A stretch of DNA of 6,086 nt from CBDVAK01 sp965371945 (GCA_965371945.1 CBDVAK010000222.1:1-6086); one strand, 5' to 3'. Counted from the first letter of the stretch, positions 1-6,086 are shown. Notes: generated by a model from the sequence alone, not told the origin. Numbers and translations: made by a program.

Positions 1-155
1 TGGCTGCGTTGGAAATGCTTGCTGTAGTGCGGTTGGAGCGGCGCACCCCGCCTTGCCCTCCACGCCAATGCACGCACCCTCAAAACCGAATACCGGCGTG
101 CCGTGGGTAACTAGGTTTGGGCCATCGCCCGGCCACCATCAAAGGAGCAGGATTC
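1..155. other. Leader region upstream of dctP, no gene recognised
   Basis: I see no supportable gene in this stretch. One forward frame (from position 3) is open from the window edge to a TAA at 108-110 and could be the tail of an upstream gene, but its composition (many Pro, Arg and Cys) looks like noise. No convincing sigma-70 or sigma-54 promoter could be picked out by eye. A short GGGC/GCCC hairpin (119-122 with 127-130) sits just before the Shine-Dalgarno site of dctP. The operon promoter is either in this leader or further upstream. Confidence 0.5.
142..147 (+). promoter_or_regulatory. Shine-Dalgarno site of dctP
   Basis: AAGGAG lies 8 bases before the ATG at 156. This decides the start: the same frame is open back to an ATG at 117, but that would add 13 residues ahead of the signal peptide and has no ribosome binding site. 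Starting at 156 puts the KR-x-FLK signal motif right at the N-terminus, as expected. Confidence 0.9.
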
Positions 156-1208
156 ATGAAAAAACGAGAATTTCTGAAAACAGCCGGACTGGGAGCCGCG
201 GCTGTGGCGGGCACCGCGGTCAGCGCGCCCTACGTGCTGGCACAGTCGAAAACACCTATCAAATGGCGCCTGCAGACTTACGCCGGCCCTGCTTTGGCCG
301 AGCACGTGATCAAACCTTCGATCGATGCGTTCAACAATATTGCCGCCGGCGAGATGGAGATCGAGCTGTACTTTGCCGATCAACTGATACCCACCGGTGA
401 GCTGTTCCGGGCCATGCAAAAGGGCACGATCGACGCGGTTCAGAGCGATGATGATTCGATCGCATCACCGGTGGATATCTCCGTCTTCGGCGGCTATTTT
501 CCGTTTGCCACCCGCTACAGCCTGGATGTGCCGGTCCTGTTCAACCAGTACGGTTTGAAGGAGATCTGGGAAGAAGCCTATGGCGAGGTGGAAGGCGTGA
601 CCTGGCTGAGCGCCGGTGCCTGGGATCCCTGTCACTTCAACACGGTGGAACCGATCAACAGTCTTGCCGATCTCAAGGGCAAACGGGTGTTCACTTTTCC
701 CACCGCCGGTAGATTTCTGTCGCGGTTTGGCGTGGTTCCGGTCACGCTGCCCTGGGAGGACATCGAGGTTGCGGTGCAAACCGGCGAACTGGACGGCATC
801 GCCTGGTCGGGCATCACCGAGGACTATACGGTGGGCTGGGCCGATGTCACCAACTACTTCCTGACCAACAATATCTCGGGCGCCTGGTGCGGGTCGTACT
901 TCGCCAATTCCGATGCCTGGGATGCGTTGCCCGAGCGTCTGCAGACACTGTTTCGCGTCTGTATGGACAGCTCGCACTATTACCGCCAGCACTGGTATTG
1001 GGGCGGCGAAGCGCATCTGCGTACCCAGGGCACCAAGCTCAAGCTCACTACCATTCCCGACGAAGAATGGAAGACGGTGGAAGACGAGGCCCACAAGTTC
1101 TGGGACGAGATTGCCGAGACCAGCCCCAGAACCGCCAAGGTGGTGTCGATCTTCAGAGAATATTCCAAGGTGATGGAGGCAGCCGGTCCTCCGTACCGTT
1201 ACGGATAG
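156..1208 (+). CDS. dctP: TRAP transporter periplasmic solute-binding protein (DctP family)
   Basis: This 350-residue protein is the extracytoplasmic receptor of a TRAP importer; it binds the solute in the periplasm and delivers it to the DctQ-DctM complex. The N-terminus carries a signal peptide: KREFLK (residues 3-8), an Ala/Gly-rich hydrophobic stretch (about 9-24) and a plausible cleavage after VLA (27-29). The KR pair resembles a twin-arginine (Tat) motif with the first Arg replaced by Lys. Family hallmarks include FRAMQKGTIDAVQ (84-96), DLKGKRV (172-178), and the segment LPWEDIEVAVQTGELDGIAW (198-217), matching the usual P-x-x-E-x-x-x-ALQ-x-G-x-x-DG pattern. The length is normal. Phe179 lies where most DctP proteins have the Arg that holds the ligand carboxylate; Arg186 is nearby. 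The region 274-283 is strikingly aromatic (HYYRQHWYWG). The family is secure, but the substrate cannot be read from sequence. It is the first gene of the operon, followed by a structured gap. Confidence 0.95.
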   Translation: MKKREFLKTAGLGAAAVAGTAVSAPYVLAQSKTPIKWRLQTYAGPALAEHVIKPSIDAFNNIAAGEMEIELYFADQLIPTGELFRAMQKGTIDAVQSDDDSIASPVDISVFGGYFPFATRYSLDVPVLFNQYGLKEIWEEAYGEVEGVTWLSAGAWDPCHFNTVEPINSLADLKGKRVFTFPTAGRFLSRFGVVPVTLPWEDIEVAVQTGELDGIAWSGITEDYTVGWADVTNYFLTNNISGAWCGSYFANSDAWDALPERLQTLFRVCMDSSHYYRQHWYWGGEAHLRTQGTKLKLTTIPDEEWKTVEDEAHKFWDEIAETSPRTAKVVSIFREYSKVMEAAGPPYRYG

Positions 1209-1230
1209 CGTAGCAATCAGCGAAATTGGC

Positions 1231-1271
1231 GTCGCCATGGGTCGCGGGTCGAATAATTGGCCCGTGGCGGC
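1231..1271 (+). repeat. Inverted repeat (stem-loop) in the dctP-dctQ gap, first of two
   Basis: Bases 1231-1243 can pair with 1259-1271 to give a 13-bp stem with three G-U pairs and a 15-base A/T-containing loop. The core is CGCCATGGG (1233-1241) against CCCGTGGCG (1261-1269). It begins 22 bases after the dctP stop. No U-tract follows, so it is not a standard intrinsic terminator. It may act with the next hairpin to protect the 3' end of dctP mRNA. The pairing was read by eye; no folding energy was computed. Confidence 0.55.
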
Positions 1272-1282
1272 ACCGCGTGTTC

Positions 1283-1316
1283 CACTTCCCCTGGCCGATC
1301 GTGACCAGGGGAAGTG
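1283..1316 (+). repeat. Perfect 12-bp inverted repeat (stem-loop) between dctP and dctQ
   Basis: CACTTCCCCTGG (1283-1294) is followed after 10 bases by its exact reverse complement CCAGGGGAAGTG (1305-1316). The downstream bases are TTGGCGGGGG, not a U-run, so a Rho-independent terminator is unlikely. In transporter operons, hairpins after the binding-protein gene often stabilise its mRNA or partly block read-through, giving an excess of the periplasmic protein over the membrane subunits. That role is inferred here. A palindromic operator is an alternative. Confidence 0.8.
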
Positions 1317-1350
1317 TTGGCGGGGGTCCCGGACCGGTCCTATCTGAACA

Positions 1351-1356
1351 GGGGAG
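1351..1356 (+). promoter_or_regulatory. Shine-Dalgarno site of dctQ, favouring a GTG start
   Basis: GGGGAG directly touches the ATG at 1357 (zero spacing), which is too close for normal initiation. It lies 6 bases before the in-frame GTG at 1363, a good spacing. The site therefore argues that dctQ starts at GTG 1363 rather than ATG 1357. Confidence 0.65.
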
Positions 1357-1362
1357 ATGCAT

Positions 1363-1875
1363 GTGCCCGAGGTGATCAAGTCGTTTGTGCGTTATGTGGA
1401 GGCGATCAATCGCACGCTCGGCCGGCTGGTGATGTATCTGATCTTGGTGATGATGGGCGTATTGCTGTTCGCCGCCATATCCAGAAGCGTTTTCGACGTA
1501 CCGCATATCTGGGTGGTGGAGATGGCGCAGATGACTATGGCCGCTTACTACCTGTTGGGCGGGGGCTATTCCATGTTGCTGGATGCCCATGTCAGGGTGG
1601 ACGTTTTTTATGGCCGCTGGTCATTGAAGAGACGGGCCTATACCGATTCGGTGACGGCCTTCTGTCTGGTCTTCTATCTCGTATTTCTACTCTATGGTGC
1701 TTTGTCCAGCACTCAGTACGCACTTCAATACAACCAGAAAAACTATTCGGCCTGGGCACCGCCCATGGCGCCGATCAAGATCATCATGAGCATCGGCATT
1801 GCCTTGATGCTGCTGCAGGCGATCGCCACGTTCTTCAAAGACCTGGCAAGGGCCAGAGGAGAGTCCTTGTCATGA
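1363..1875 (+). CDS. dctQ: TRAP transporter small permease subunit (DctQ family)
   Basis: This is the small integral-membrane subunit of the TRAP importer, about 170 residues, normal for the family. It forms a complex with DctM in the inner membrane. Four hydrophobic segments are visible at roughly residues 22-41, 51-71, 95-116 and 137-158. Family features include IWVVEMAQ (49-56, Trp50 and Glu53, the usual W-x-x-E at the start of the second segment) and LDAHVRVDVF (73-82, the usual G/D-x-H-V-x-V-D motif). I chose the GTG at 1363 because of its 6-base spacing from GGGGAG. The ATG at 1357 is the alternative and adds only Met-His. The stop overlaps the start of dctM by 4 bases, implying translational coupling and a 1:1 complex. 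Family assignment rests on motifs, topology and position between dctP and dctM. Confidence 0.93.
   Translation: MPEVIKSFVRYVEAINRTLGRLVMYLILVMMGVLLFAAISRSVFDVPHIWVVEMAQMTMAAYYLLGGGYSMLLDAHVRVDVFYGRWSLKRRAYTDSVTAFCLVFYLVFLLYGALSSTQYALQYNQKNYSAWAPPMAPIKIIMSIGIALMLLQAIATFFKDLARARGESLS
1855..1863 (+). promoter_or_regulatory. Shine-Dalgarno site of dctM inside the end of dctQ
   Basis: AGAGGAGAG ends 8 bases before the ATG at 1872. It fixes the dctM start, although the same frame is open far upstream, to position 1314 and across dctQ. The site lies within dctQ codons, consistent with coupled translation through the ATGA overlap. Confidence 0.85.
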
Positions 1876-3194
1876 GTTACGAAATGATCGCGCTGCTGAT
1901 GTTCAGTTCGATGTTTGTGATGTTGATGACCGGGCAGCGTGTGTTTGGAGCCATCGGTTTCGTCGCCACCGTATTTGCTCTGTTTTTGTGGGGAGACGGT
2001 GGTTCGGAAATGCCGTTCAGCGCCGCATTCAAGCTTTTCAACTGGTATCCGCTGCTGACATTACCGTTGTTCATCTACATGGGATACATGCTGTCGGAGT
2101 CCGGGATCGCGGGCGATCTGTACCGTGCCTTCCACGTCTGGTTCGGACCGCTCAGCGGGGGTCTGGCGATCGGCACCATCGGCCTGATGGTGGCGATTTC
2201 AGCCATGAACGGTCTGAGCGTAGCCGGCATGGCGATCGGCGCCAGCATCGCGTTGCCGGAAATGCTCAAACGCGGCTACGACAAGCGCATGGTGACCGGT
2301 GTCATACAAGCCGGCAGTTCGCTGGGTATCATGGTGCCACCCAGCGTGGTGCTGGTGCTGTACGGGATGATCGCCCGACAACCGGTAGGGCAGCTGTGGC
2401 TGGCCGGTGTATTCCCCGGCTTGATGCTGGCCGGGTTGTTCATTCTCTATATCGTGATCCGTTGCAAATTACAGCCGGAACTGGGGCCGCCGCTGCCGGA
2501 GCACGAGCGCAACTTCAGCCGCGGTGAGAGACTGCGGGTGCTCAAGGCCGGGATCCTGCCACTGTTGATCATTTTTTCAGTGATCGGTTTGTTTGTGATG
2601 GGCGTCACCAGCCTGGTCGAAAGCTCGGCGGTCGGTGCCGCGGCCGCCAGCCTGGCGGCCCTGGCCAAAGGCCGGCTGACCTTCAAGGTACTGGACGACA
2701 CCCTGCGCAAATCGCTGGGTGTCAGTTGTATGTTTATGTGGGTGATCCTGGCGGCACTCAGTTTTGGTGCGGTGTTCGACGGTCTGGGCGCAGTCCATGC
2801 GATCGAGTCTTTGTTTATCGAACGATGGGACCTGAGCCCGTGGGGTGTTCTCATCATGATGCAGATCTCCTACATCGTGCTCGGCACTTTCCTCGACGAC
2901 ACGGCGATGCTGGTGATCGTGGCACCCCTCTACGTGCCTTTGGTGATCGCGCTGGGTTTCGACCCGATCTGGTATGGTGTGCTCTATACGATCACCTGTC
3001 AGATCGCGTACATGACACCGCCATTTGGCTACAACCTGTTTCTGATGCGGGCGATGGCACCGCCGGAAATCACCCTGGTGGATATCTACCGGTCGATCAT
3101 CCCGTTCGTGCTGGTGATGTGTGTCGGTCTGGCCCTGGTCACCATGTTCCCGCAGATCGCGCTGTGGTTGCCCGGTGTGGTCTACGGGAAGTAG
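1872..3194 (+). CDS. dctM: TRAP transporter large permease subunit (DctM family)
   Basis: This is the 440-residue transport subunit of the TRAP importer, carrying the ion-coupled elevator-type translocation path in the inner membrane. The length is typical (about 425-440). The protein is hydrophobic almost throughout, with a dozen or so membrane segments. Family motifs include LPLFIYMGYMLSESGIA (64-80), IALPEMLKRGYDKRMVTG (126-143), QAGSSLGIMVPPS (146-158), LVESSAVGA (248-256), LGTFLDDTAML (337-347), LGFDPIWYGVLYTITCQIAY (361-380) and MTPPFGYNLF (381-390). Together these make the assignment secure. In the first transport half the usual small-residue G-S-S type segment reads SAMNGLSVAG (110-119), a family variant. 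The start at 1872 is set by the Shine-Dalgarno site at 1855-1863 and the ATGA overlap with dctQ. The gene ends the operon as seen here, with a 93-base gap before the next gene. Confidence 0.97.
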   Translation: MSYEMIALLMFSSMFVMLMTGQRVFGAIGFVATVFALFLWGDGGSEMPFSAAFKLFNWYPLLTLPLFIYMGYMLSESGIAGDLYRAFHVWFGPLSGGLAIGTIGLMVAISAMNGLSVAGMAIGASIALPEMLKRGYDKRMVTGVIQAGSSLGIMVPPSVVLVLYGMIARQPVGQLWLAGVFPGLMLAGLFILYIVIRCKLQPELGPPLPEHERNFSRGERLRVLKAGILPLLIIFSVIGLFVMGVTSLVESSAVGAAAASLAALAKGRLTFKVLDDTLRKSLGVSCMFMWVILAALSFGAVFDGLGAVHAIESLFIERWDLSPWGVLIMMQISYIVLGTFLDDTAMLVIVAPLYVPLVIALGFDPIWYGVLYTITCQIAYMTPPFGYNLFLMRAMAPPEITLVDIYRSIIPFVLVMCVGLALVTMFPQIALWLPGVVYGK

Positions 3195-3223
3195 GAAAGT
3201 GTTGGCGTCGATGGTGAGCGTGC

Positions 3224-3260
3224 CGGTGTCGGCGCGTGGATCGTCCGCGCTAGGCCACCG
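3224..3260 (+). repeat. Hairpin after dctM, possible end-of-operon structure
   Basis: GCGTGGA (3234-3240) pairs with TCCGCGC (3244-3250), one G-U pair, around a 3-base TCG loop. CGGTG (3224-3228) can pair with CACCG (3256-3260) outside it across internal loops. It starts 29 bases after the dctM stop and ends 28 bases before the next gene. No U-run follows (TTACCACC), so intrinsic termination is doubtful. It could be a weak or Rho-assisted transcript end, or chance in GC-rich DNA. Confidence 0.35.
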
Positions 3261-3287
3261 TTACCACCAACCTGACTGCCAGAGCCT

Positions 3288-6086
3288 ATGAAAATCCTTG
3301 TCTATCGTGGCCTCGATACCGCGGCAATCCCTGGCTACGCGAAGCTCGCCGCCTACCTGGCCGCGGATGACTTTCGCTCCGCCGATGTCAGGAAGGTCGG
3401 TGAGAATCTCTATCGCGCACGCCTGGACCGCAGCAACCGATTGCTGTTTGCGTTTTATCGGCACAAGGGCGAGCGTTGTGTGCTGGTTCTGGAGTACATC
3501 CGCCGGCACGCCTACGACGCGTCACGATTTCTCGCTCGTGGGGTGCACATCGACGAAGACCGGATTCCATCGGTGAGCGTCGAGGTGGCCGACCAGGCCC
3601 CGGAGCTATCCTATCTGAACCCGAAACTATCGCGTTTCCATTTACTGGACAAGGTGTTGTCCTTCGACGAAGACCAGGAAGCGGTTTATCGGCAGCCTCC
3701 GCCGCTGATAGTGATCGGCTCCGCCGGCAGCGGCAAGACAGCACTAACGCTGGAGAAAATGAAGGATGTGACCGGTGACATCCTCTATGTCACGCGCTCA
3801 TCCTTCCTGGTTCAGAATGCCAGAGACCTCTATTGCGCCAATGCTTACAGCAACGACGAGCAAGAGGTCGATTTTCTGTCATTCCGGGAGTATCTGGAGA
3901 GCATCCATGTCCCGGACGGTAAAGAGATCACGCCACGGGACTTCGCGGCCTGGGCTGCCCGCCAGCGCCTGTCGAGAGAGCTTAGAGACGCGCACCGTTT
4001 ATTCGAGGAATTCCAGGGTGCGATCACCGGTACCGGGCCGGACAGCGCCTGGCTGAGTCGCGCTGCCTACCTCGCCCTTGGTGTGAAACAGTCGATCTAC
4101 GCCCCGGAGGTTCGTGGCGCCGTCTACGACGTATTTGAAAAGTACCTGCGGTTTCTGGATGAACAGGGCCGGTTTGACCCCAATATCATCAGCCATGCCT
4201 GGCTGGGGCGGGTGCAACCCCGCTATGATTTCGTCGTCGTCGACGAGGTTCAGGATCTCACCAATATCCAACTGCTGTTGATCCTGCGCGCGCTTCGGGA
4301 CCCCCGTGGCTTTCTGTTGTGCGGTGACTCCAACCAGATCGTGCACCCAAACTTCTTTTCCTGGGCCAAGGTCAAGACCTTGTTCTGGGAACAGGAGGGC
4401 GACGGCGCGCCGGCGGAACTGATTCGCATCCTCAATGCCAATTTCCGCAATGCGCCCCAGGTCACTGCAATTGCCAATCGGCTGCTGCACATCAAGCACG
4501 CCCGTTTTGGCTCCGTGGACCGCGAGAGTAACTATCTGGTGCGTAGCTGTGGTCCCAGCGAGGGCCGGGTCGGTTTGCTCAAGGACACCGACCAGGTCAA
4601 GCGCGATCTCAACCAGCGCACCGCCGCATCGGTACGTTTTGCGATCCTGGTTTTGCACCCGGAGCAAAAGGCGGAGGTGCGCCGGTTCTTTGCTACGCCT
4701 TTGGTGTTCTCGATCCATGAGGCCAAGGGTCTGGAGTACGAAACCGTCCTGTTGTACGGCTTCATCTCGGGTGAAGAGAAGCGCTTCCGTGATATCGCCG
4801 GGGATCTGTGCGAACAGGATCTGCAGGGTGAACTGCGCTATGCCCGTGTCCGCGACAAGGGCGACAAGTCGCTGGAGATCTACAAATTCTACATCAACGC
4901 GCTGTACGTCGCCGTGACACGGGCCGTAAAGAACCTCTACCTGATCGAGCCGCGTCCTGCGCAGCACTTGCTTGGCTTGCTCGGATTGACCACGGTGCAC
5001 GAGGATGTCAGCGACATCCATGAGCAGCGATCCAGCCTCGATGAATGGCGTCACGAGGCGCATCGGCTCGAACTGCAGGGCAAGGATGAGCAGGCCGCCG
5101 AGATTCGCACCCAGATCCTCAAACAGCACGAGGTGCCCTGGACCGTGCTGCGGGGTGATGCGCTGGCGGATCTCGAGGACAAGGCACTGGTCCATCACCA
5201 CAAGAAGGCCTGCATTTCGTTGATGGAATACGCGCTCGTCTATCGTGACCAGCAATGTCTGAATTCCCTGGTTCAAGGCGGCCTCAAGGCCGCAAAGCAT
5301 CCCGACAAGGCCTTGTCGGTGCTGGAGAAAAAGCACTTTCTGCTGTACGGGTTCAAGAATCCGGGCGGTGTGTTGCGCGAAGTCGATAAATACGGAGTCG
5401 ATTTTCGCAATGTATTCGGTCTCACCCCATTGATGATTGCGAGCCGGATGGGCAATGCCGAACTCGCGGGAGCGCTGCTGGATCGGGATGCTGACACCGG
5501 CATGGTCGACGCCAATGGATTGAACGCCTTTCAGATTGCGCTGGAGCGTGCCTGTGCAGACCCGCGATTCGCCCGTAGCAAACTGCCGGCAGTGTTCGAG
5601 CGCCTGGCTCCGGTCAGCCTGGACGTGCAGGTGGACGGGCGTCTGGTAAAGCTGGATCGACGGCTGATGGAGTATCTGATGCTGTGCATCGCCATGGTGC
5701 TGTTCTACCAGCGTCTCGGGGAGAACTGGGCATCCGGTCAGCGGCTCCTCTCGGCCGTCGACTTCGCGGAAATTCTGGAACATTTTCCGGAATCCGTGGT
5801 GTTGTCGCGACGCAAGAAGCGCGCTTATCTGTCCTCGATCCTGTCCAAGAATGAGGTATCGCGGGTAGGCCCGTACAATCGCAAGCTGTTTTTGCGTGTG
5901 CGGCGTGGCCAGTACCTGATCAACCCGCAATTGGCGCTGCGCGTCGAGGGTGATTGGCGGCGCATCTACGAGTTGTTATCGGTGCGACGGCTGGCTGGAG
6001 AGTTGCGGGACCCGCTGCGCTGGGACCACTATGTCTGGGACCAGAATGCCGACCGGCAGCGTTCCATCGAAAGGCTGCGCACCATG
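3288..6086 (+). CDS. RelE-like / UvrD-type SF1 helicase / ankyrin fusion protein (partial, runs off the window end)
   Basis: The frame is open for 933 codons to the window edge without a stop, so the C-terminus is missing. ATG 3288 is the first possible ATG: an in-frame TGA lies at 3273-3275. The ribosome binding site is weak (AGAG, 3281-3284). Residues 1-82 resemble a RelE/ParE toxin fold (ENLYRARLDRSNRLLFAF, 39-56; then LVLEYIRRHAYDASRFL, 66-82). Residues 120-555 are a UvrD/Rep SF1 helicase core: Q motif FDEDQ (126-130), Walker A GSAGSGKT (144-151, Lys150), Ia ILYVTRSS (165-172), Walker B VVVDEVQD (316-323), III CGDSNQ (345-350), IV NFRN (385-388), V SIHEAKGLEY (475-484) and VI YVAVTRA (540-546). 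All are intact, so ATP hydrolysis and translocation on nucleic acid are expected. Next come a charged helical linker (about 582-620), ankyrin-like repeats (about 700-755) and a basic region (820-882) that could be a winged helix. I know no gene name. Roles in repair, RNA processing or phage defence are all possible. It is 93 bases from dctM and probably a separate unit. Confidence 0.9.
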   Translation, partial: MKILVYRGLDTAAIPGYAKLAAYLAADDFRSADVRKVGENLYRARLDRSNRLLFAFYRHKGERCVLVLEYIRRHAYDASRFLARGVHIDEDRIPSVSVEVADQAPELSYLNPKLSRFHLLDKVLSFDEDQEAVYRQPPPLIVIGSAGSGKTALTLEKMKDVTGDILYVTRSSFLVQNARDLYCANAYSNDEQEVDFLSFREYLESIHVPDGKEITPRDFAAWAARQRLSRELRDAHRLFEEFQGAITGTGPDSAWLSRAAYLALGVKQSIYAPEVRGAVYDVFEKYLRFLDEQGRFDPNIISHAWLGRVQPRYDFVVVDEVQDLTNIQLLLILRALRDPRGFLLCGDSNQIVHPNFFSWAKVKTLFWEQEGDGAPAELIRILNANFRNAPQVTAIANRLLHIKHARFGSVDRESNYLVRSCGPSEGRVGLLKDTDQVKRDLNQRTAASVRFAILVLHPEQKAEVRRFFATPLVFSIHEAKGLEYETVLLYGFISGEEKRFRDIAGDLCEQDLQGELRYARVRDKGDKSLEIYKFYINALYVAVTRAVKNLYLIEPRPAQHLLGLLGLTTVHEDVSDIHEQRSSLDEWRHEAHRLELQGKDEQAAEIRTQILKQHEVPWTVLRGDALADLEDKALVHHHKKACISLMEYALVYRDQQCLNSLVQGGLKAAKHPDKALSVLEKKHFLLYGFKNPGGVLREVDKYGVDFRNVFGLTPLMIASRMGNAELAGALLDRDADTGMVDANGLNAFQIALERACADPRFARSKLPAVFERLAPVSLDVQVDGRLVKLDRRLMEYLMLCIAMVLFYQRLGENWASGQRLLSAVDFAEILEHFPESVVLSRRKKRAYLSSILSKNEVSRVGPYNRKLFLRVRRGQYLINPQLALRVEGDWRRIYELLSVRRLAGELRDPLRWDHYVWDQNADRQRSIERLRTM

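Noticed and set aside
53..400. Plus-strand frame of 115 codons overlapping the dctP start
   Set aside because: Low-complexity, Arg/Pro-rich translation with no motif and no ribosome binding site; it overlaps dctP in another frame.
465..1379. Minus-strand open frame of 304 codons opposite dctP
   Set aside because: It is antisense to a secure DctP gene, has no recognisable motif and runs through the intergenic hairpins.
1314..1871. Upstream extension of the dctM frame across dctQ (to a 626-residue protein)
   Set aside because: The extension is out of frame over the whole of dctQ and lacks family similarity. A good Shine-Dalgarno site and the ATGA overlap place the dctM start at 1872, giving the normal family length.
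1312..3207. 11-base match AAGTGTTGGCG at 1312-1322 and 3197-3207
   Set aside because: An exact 11-mer pair is expected by chance several times in a 6-kb window, and the flanks do not match, so it is not evidence for a mobile element.
3476..3778. Short plus-strand frames (3298-3576, 3476-3778, 3775-4056, 4435-4917) inside the helicase
   Set aside because: They are in other frames of the 933-codon helicase frame and have compositions typical of frame-shifted GC-rich coding sequence.
3999..5930. Minus-strand open frame of 643 codons opposite the helicase
   Set aside because: It lies wholly antisense to the helicase frame, whose motifs are unmistakable. Its translation shows no recognisable domain. 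Long antisense frames are common in GC-rich coding DNA.
1..6086. CRISPR arrays, tRNA or rRNA genes, insertion sequences
   Set aside because: No regularly spaced direct repeats, no cloverleaf or rRNA-like sequence, no transposase and no terminal inverted repeats were seen by eye.

Overview
The window is GC-rich, densely coding DNA with every real gene on the + strand. The gene content and protein style (a Tat-like signal on a TRAP binding protein, a three-gene DctPQM set, proteobacterial-type SF1 helicase motifs) point to a Proteobacterium, probably a gammaproteobacterium. That placement is inference; no rRNA or other marker is present.

Layout. Positions 1-155 are a leader with no supportable gene, ending in a strong Shine-Dalgarno site. 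Positions 156-1875 and 1872-3194 form a complete TRAP (tripartite ATP-independent periplasmic) transporter operon: the periplasmic binding protein dctP (156-1208), the small membrane subunit dctQ (about 1363-1875) and the large permease dctM (1872-3194). dctQ and dctM overlap by 4 bases (ATGA). dctP and dctQ are separated by about 150 bases holding two consecutive inverted repeats, one of them a perfect 12-bp stem. Such a structure could give the binding protein more transcript than the membrane subunits. A 93-base gap (3195-3287) with a weaker hairpin follows.

From 3288 to the window edge (6086) one reading frame stays open for 933 codons without a stop. It encodes an unusual composite protein: an N-terminal RelE/ParE-like toxin-fold domain, a complete UvrD/Rep-type superfamily 1 helicase core with all main motifs intact, a charged helical linker, about two ankyrin-like repeats, and a basic C-terminal segment that could be a winged helix. 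The gene continues beyond the window, so its C-terminus and downstream partners are unseen.

How the genes work together. DctP captures an organic solute in the periplasm and hands it to the DctQ-DctM membrane complex, which imports it using an ion (usually Na+) gradient. The binding protein has Phe where most family members carry the carboxylate-binding Arg, so the ligand is uncertain. The helicase has no obvious functional link to the transporter; it is probably an independent nucleic-acid-processing gene, possibly for stress or defence. It is the most interesting item here.
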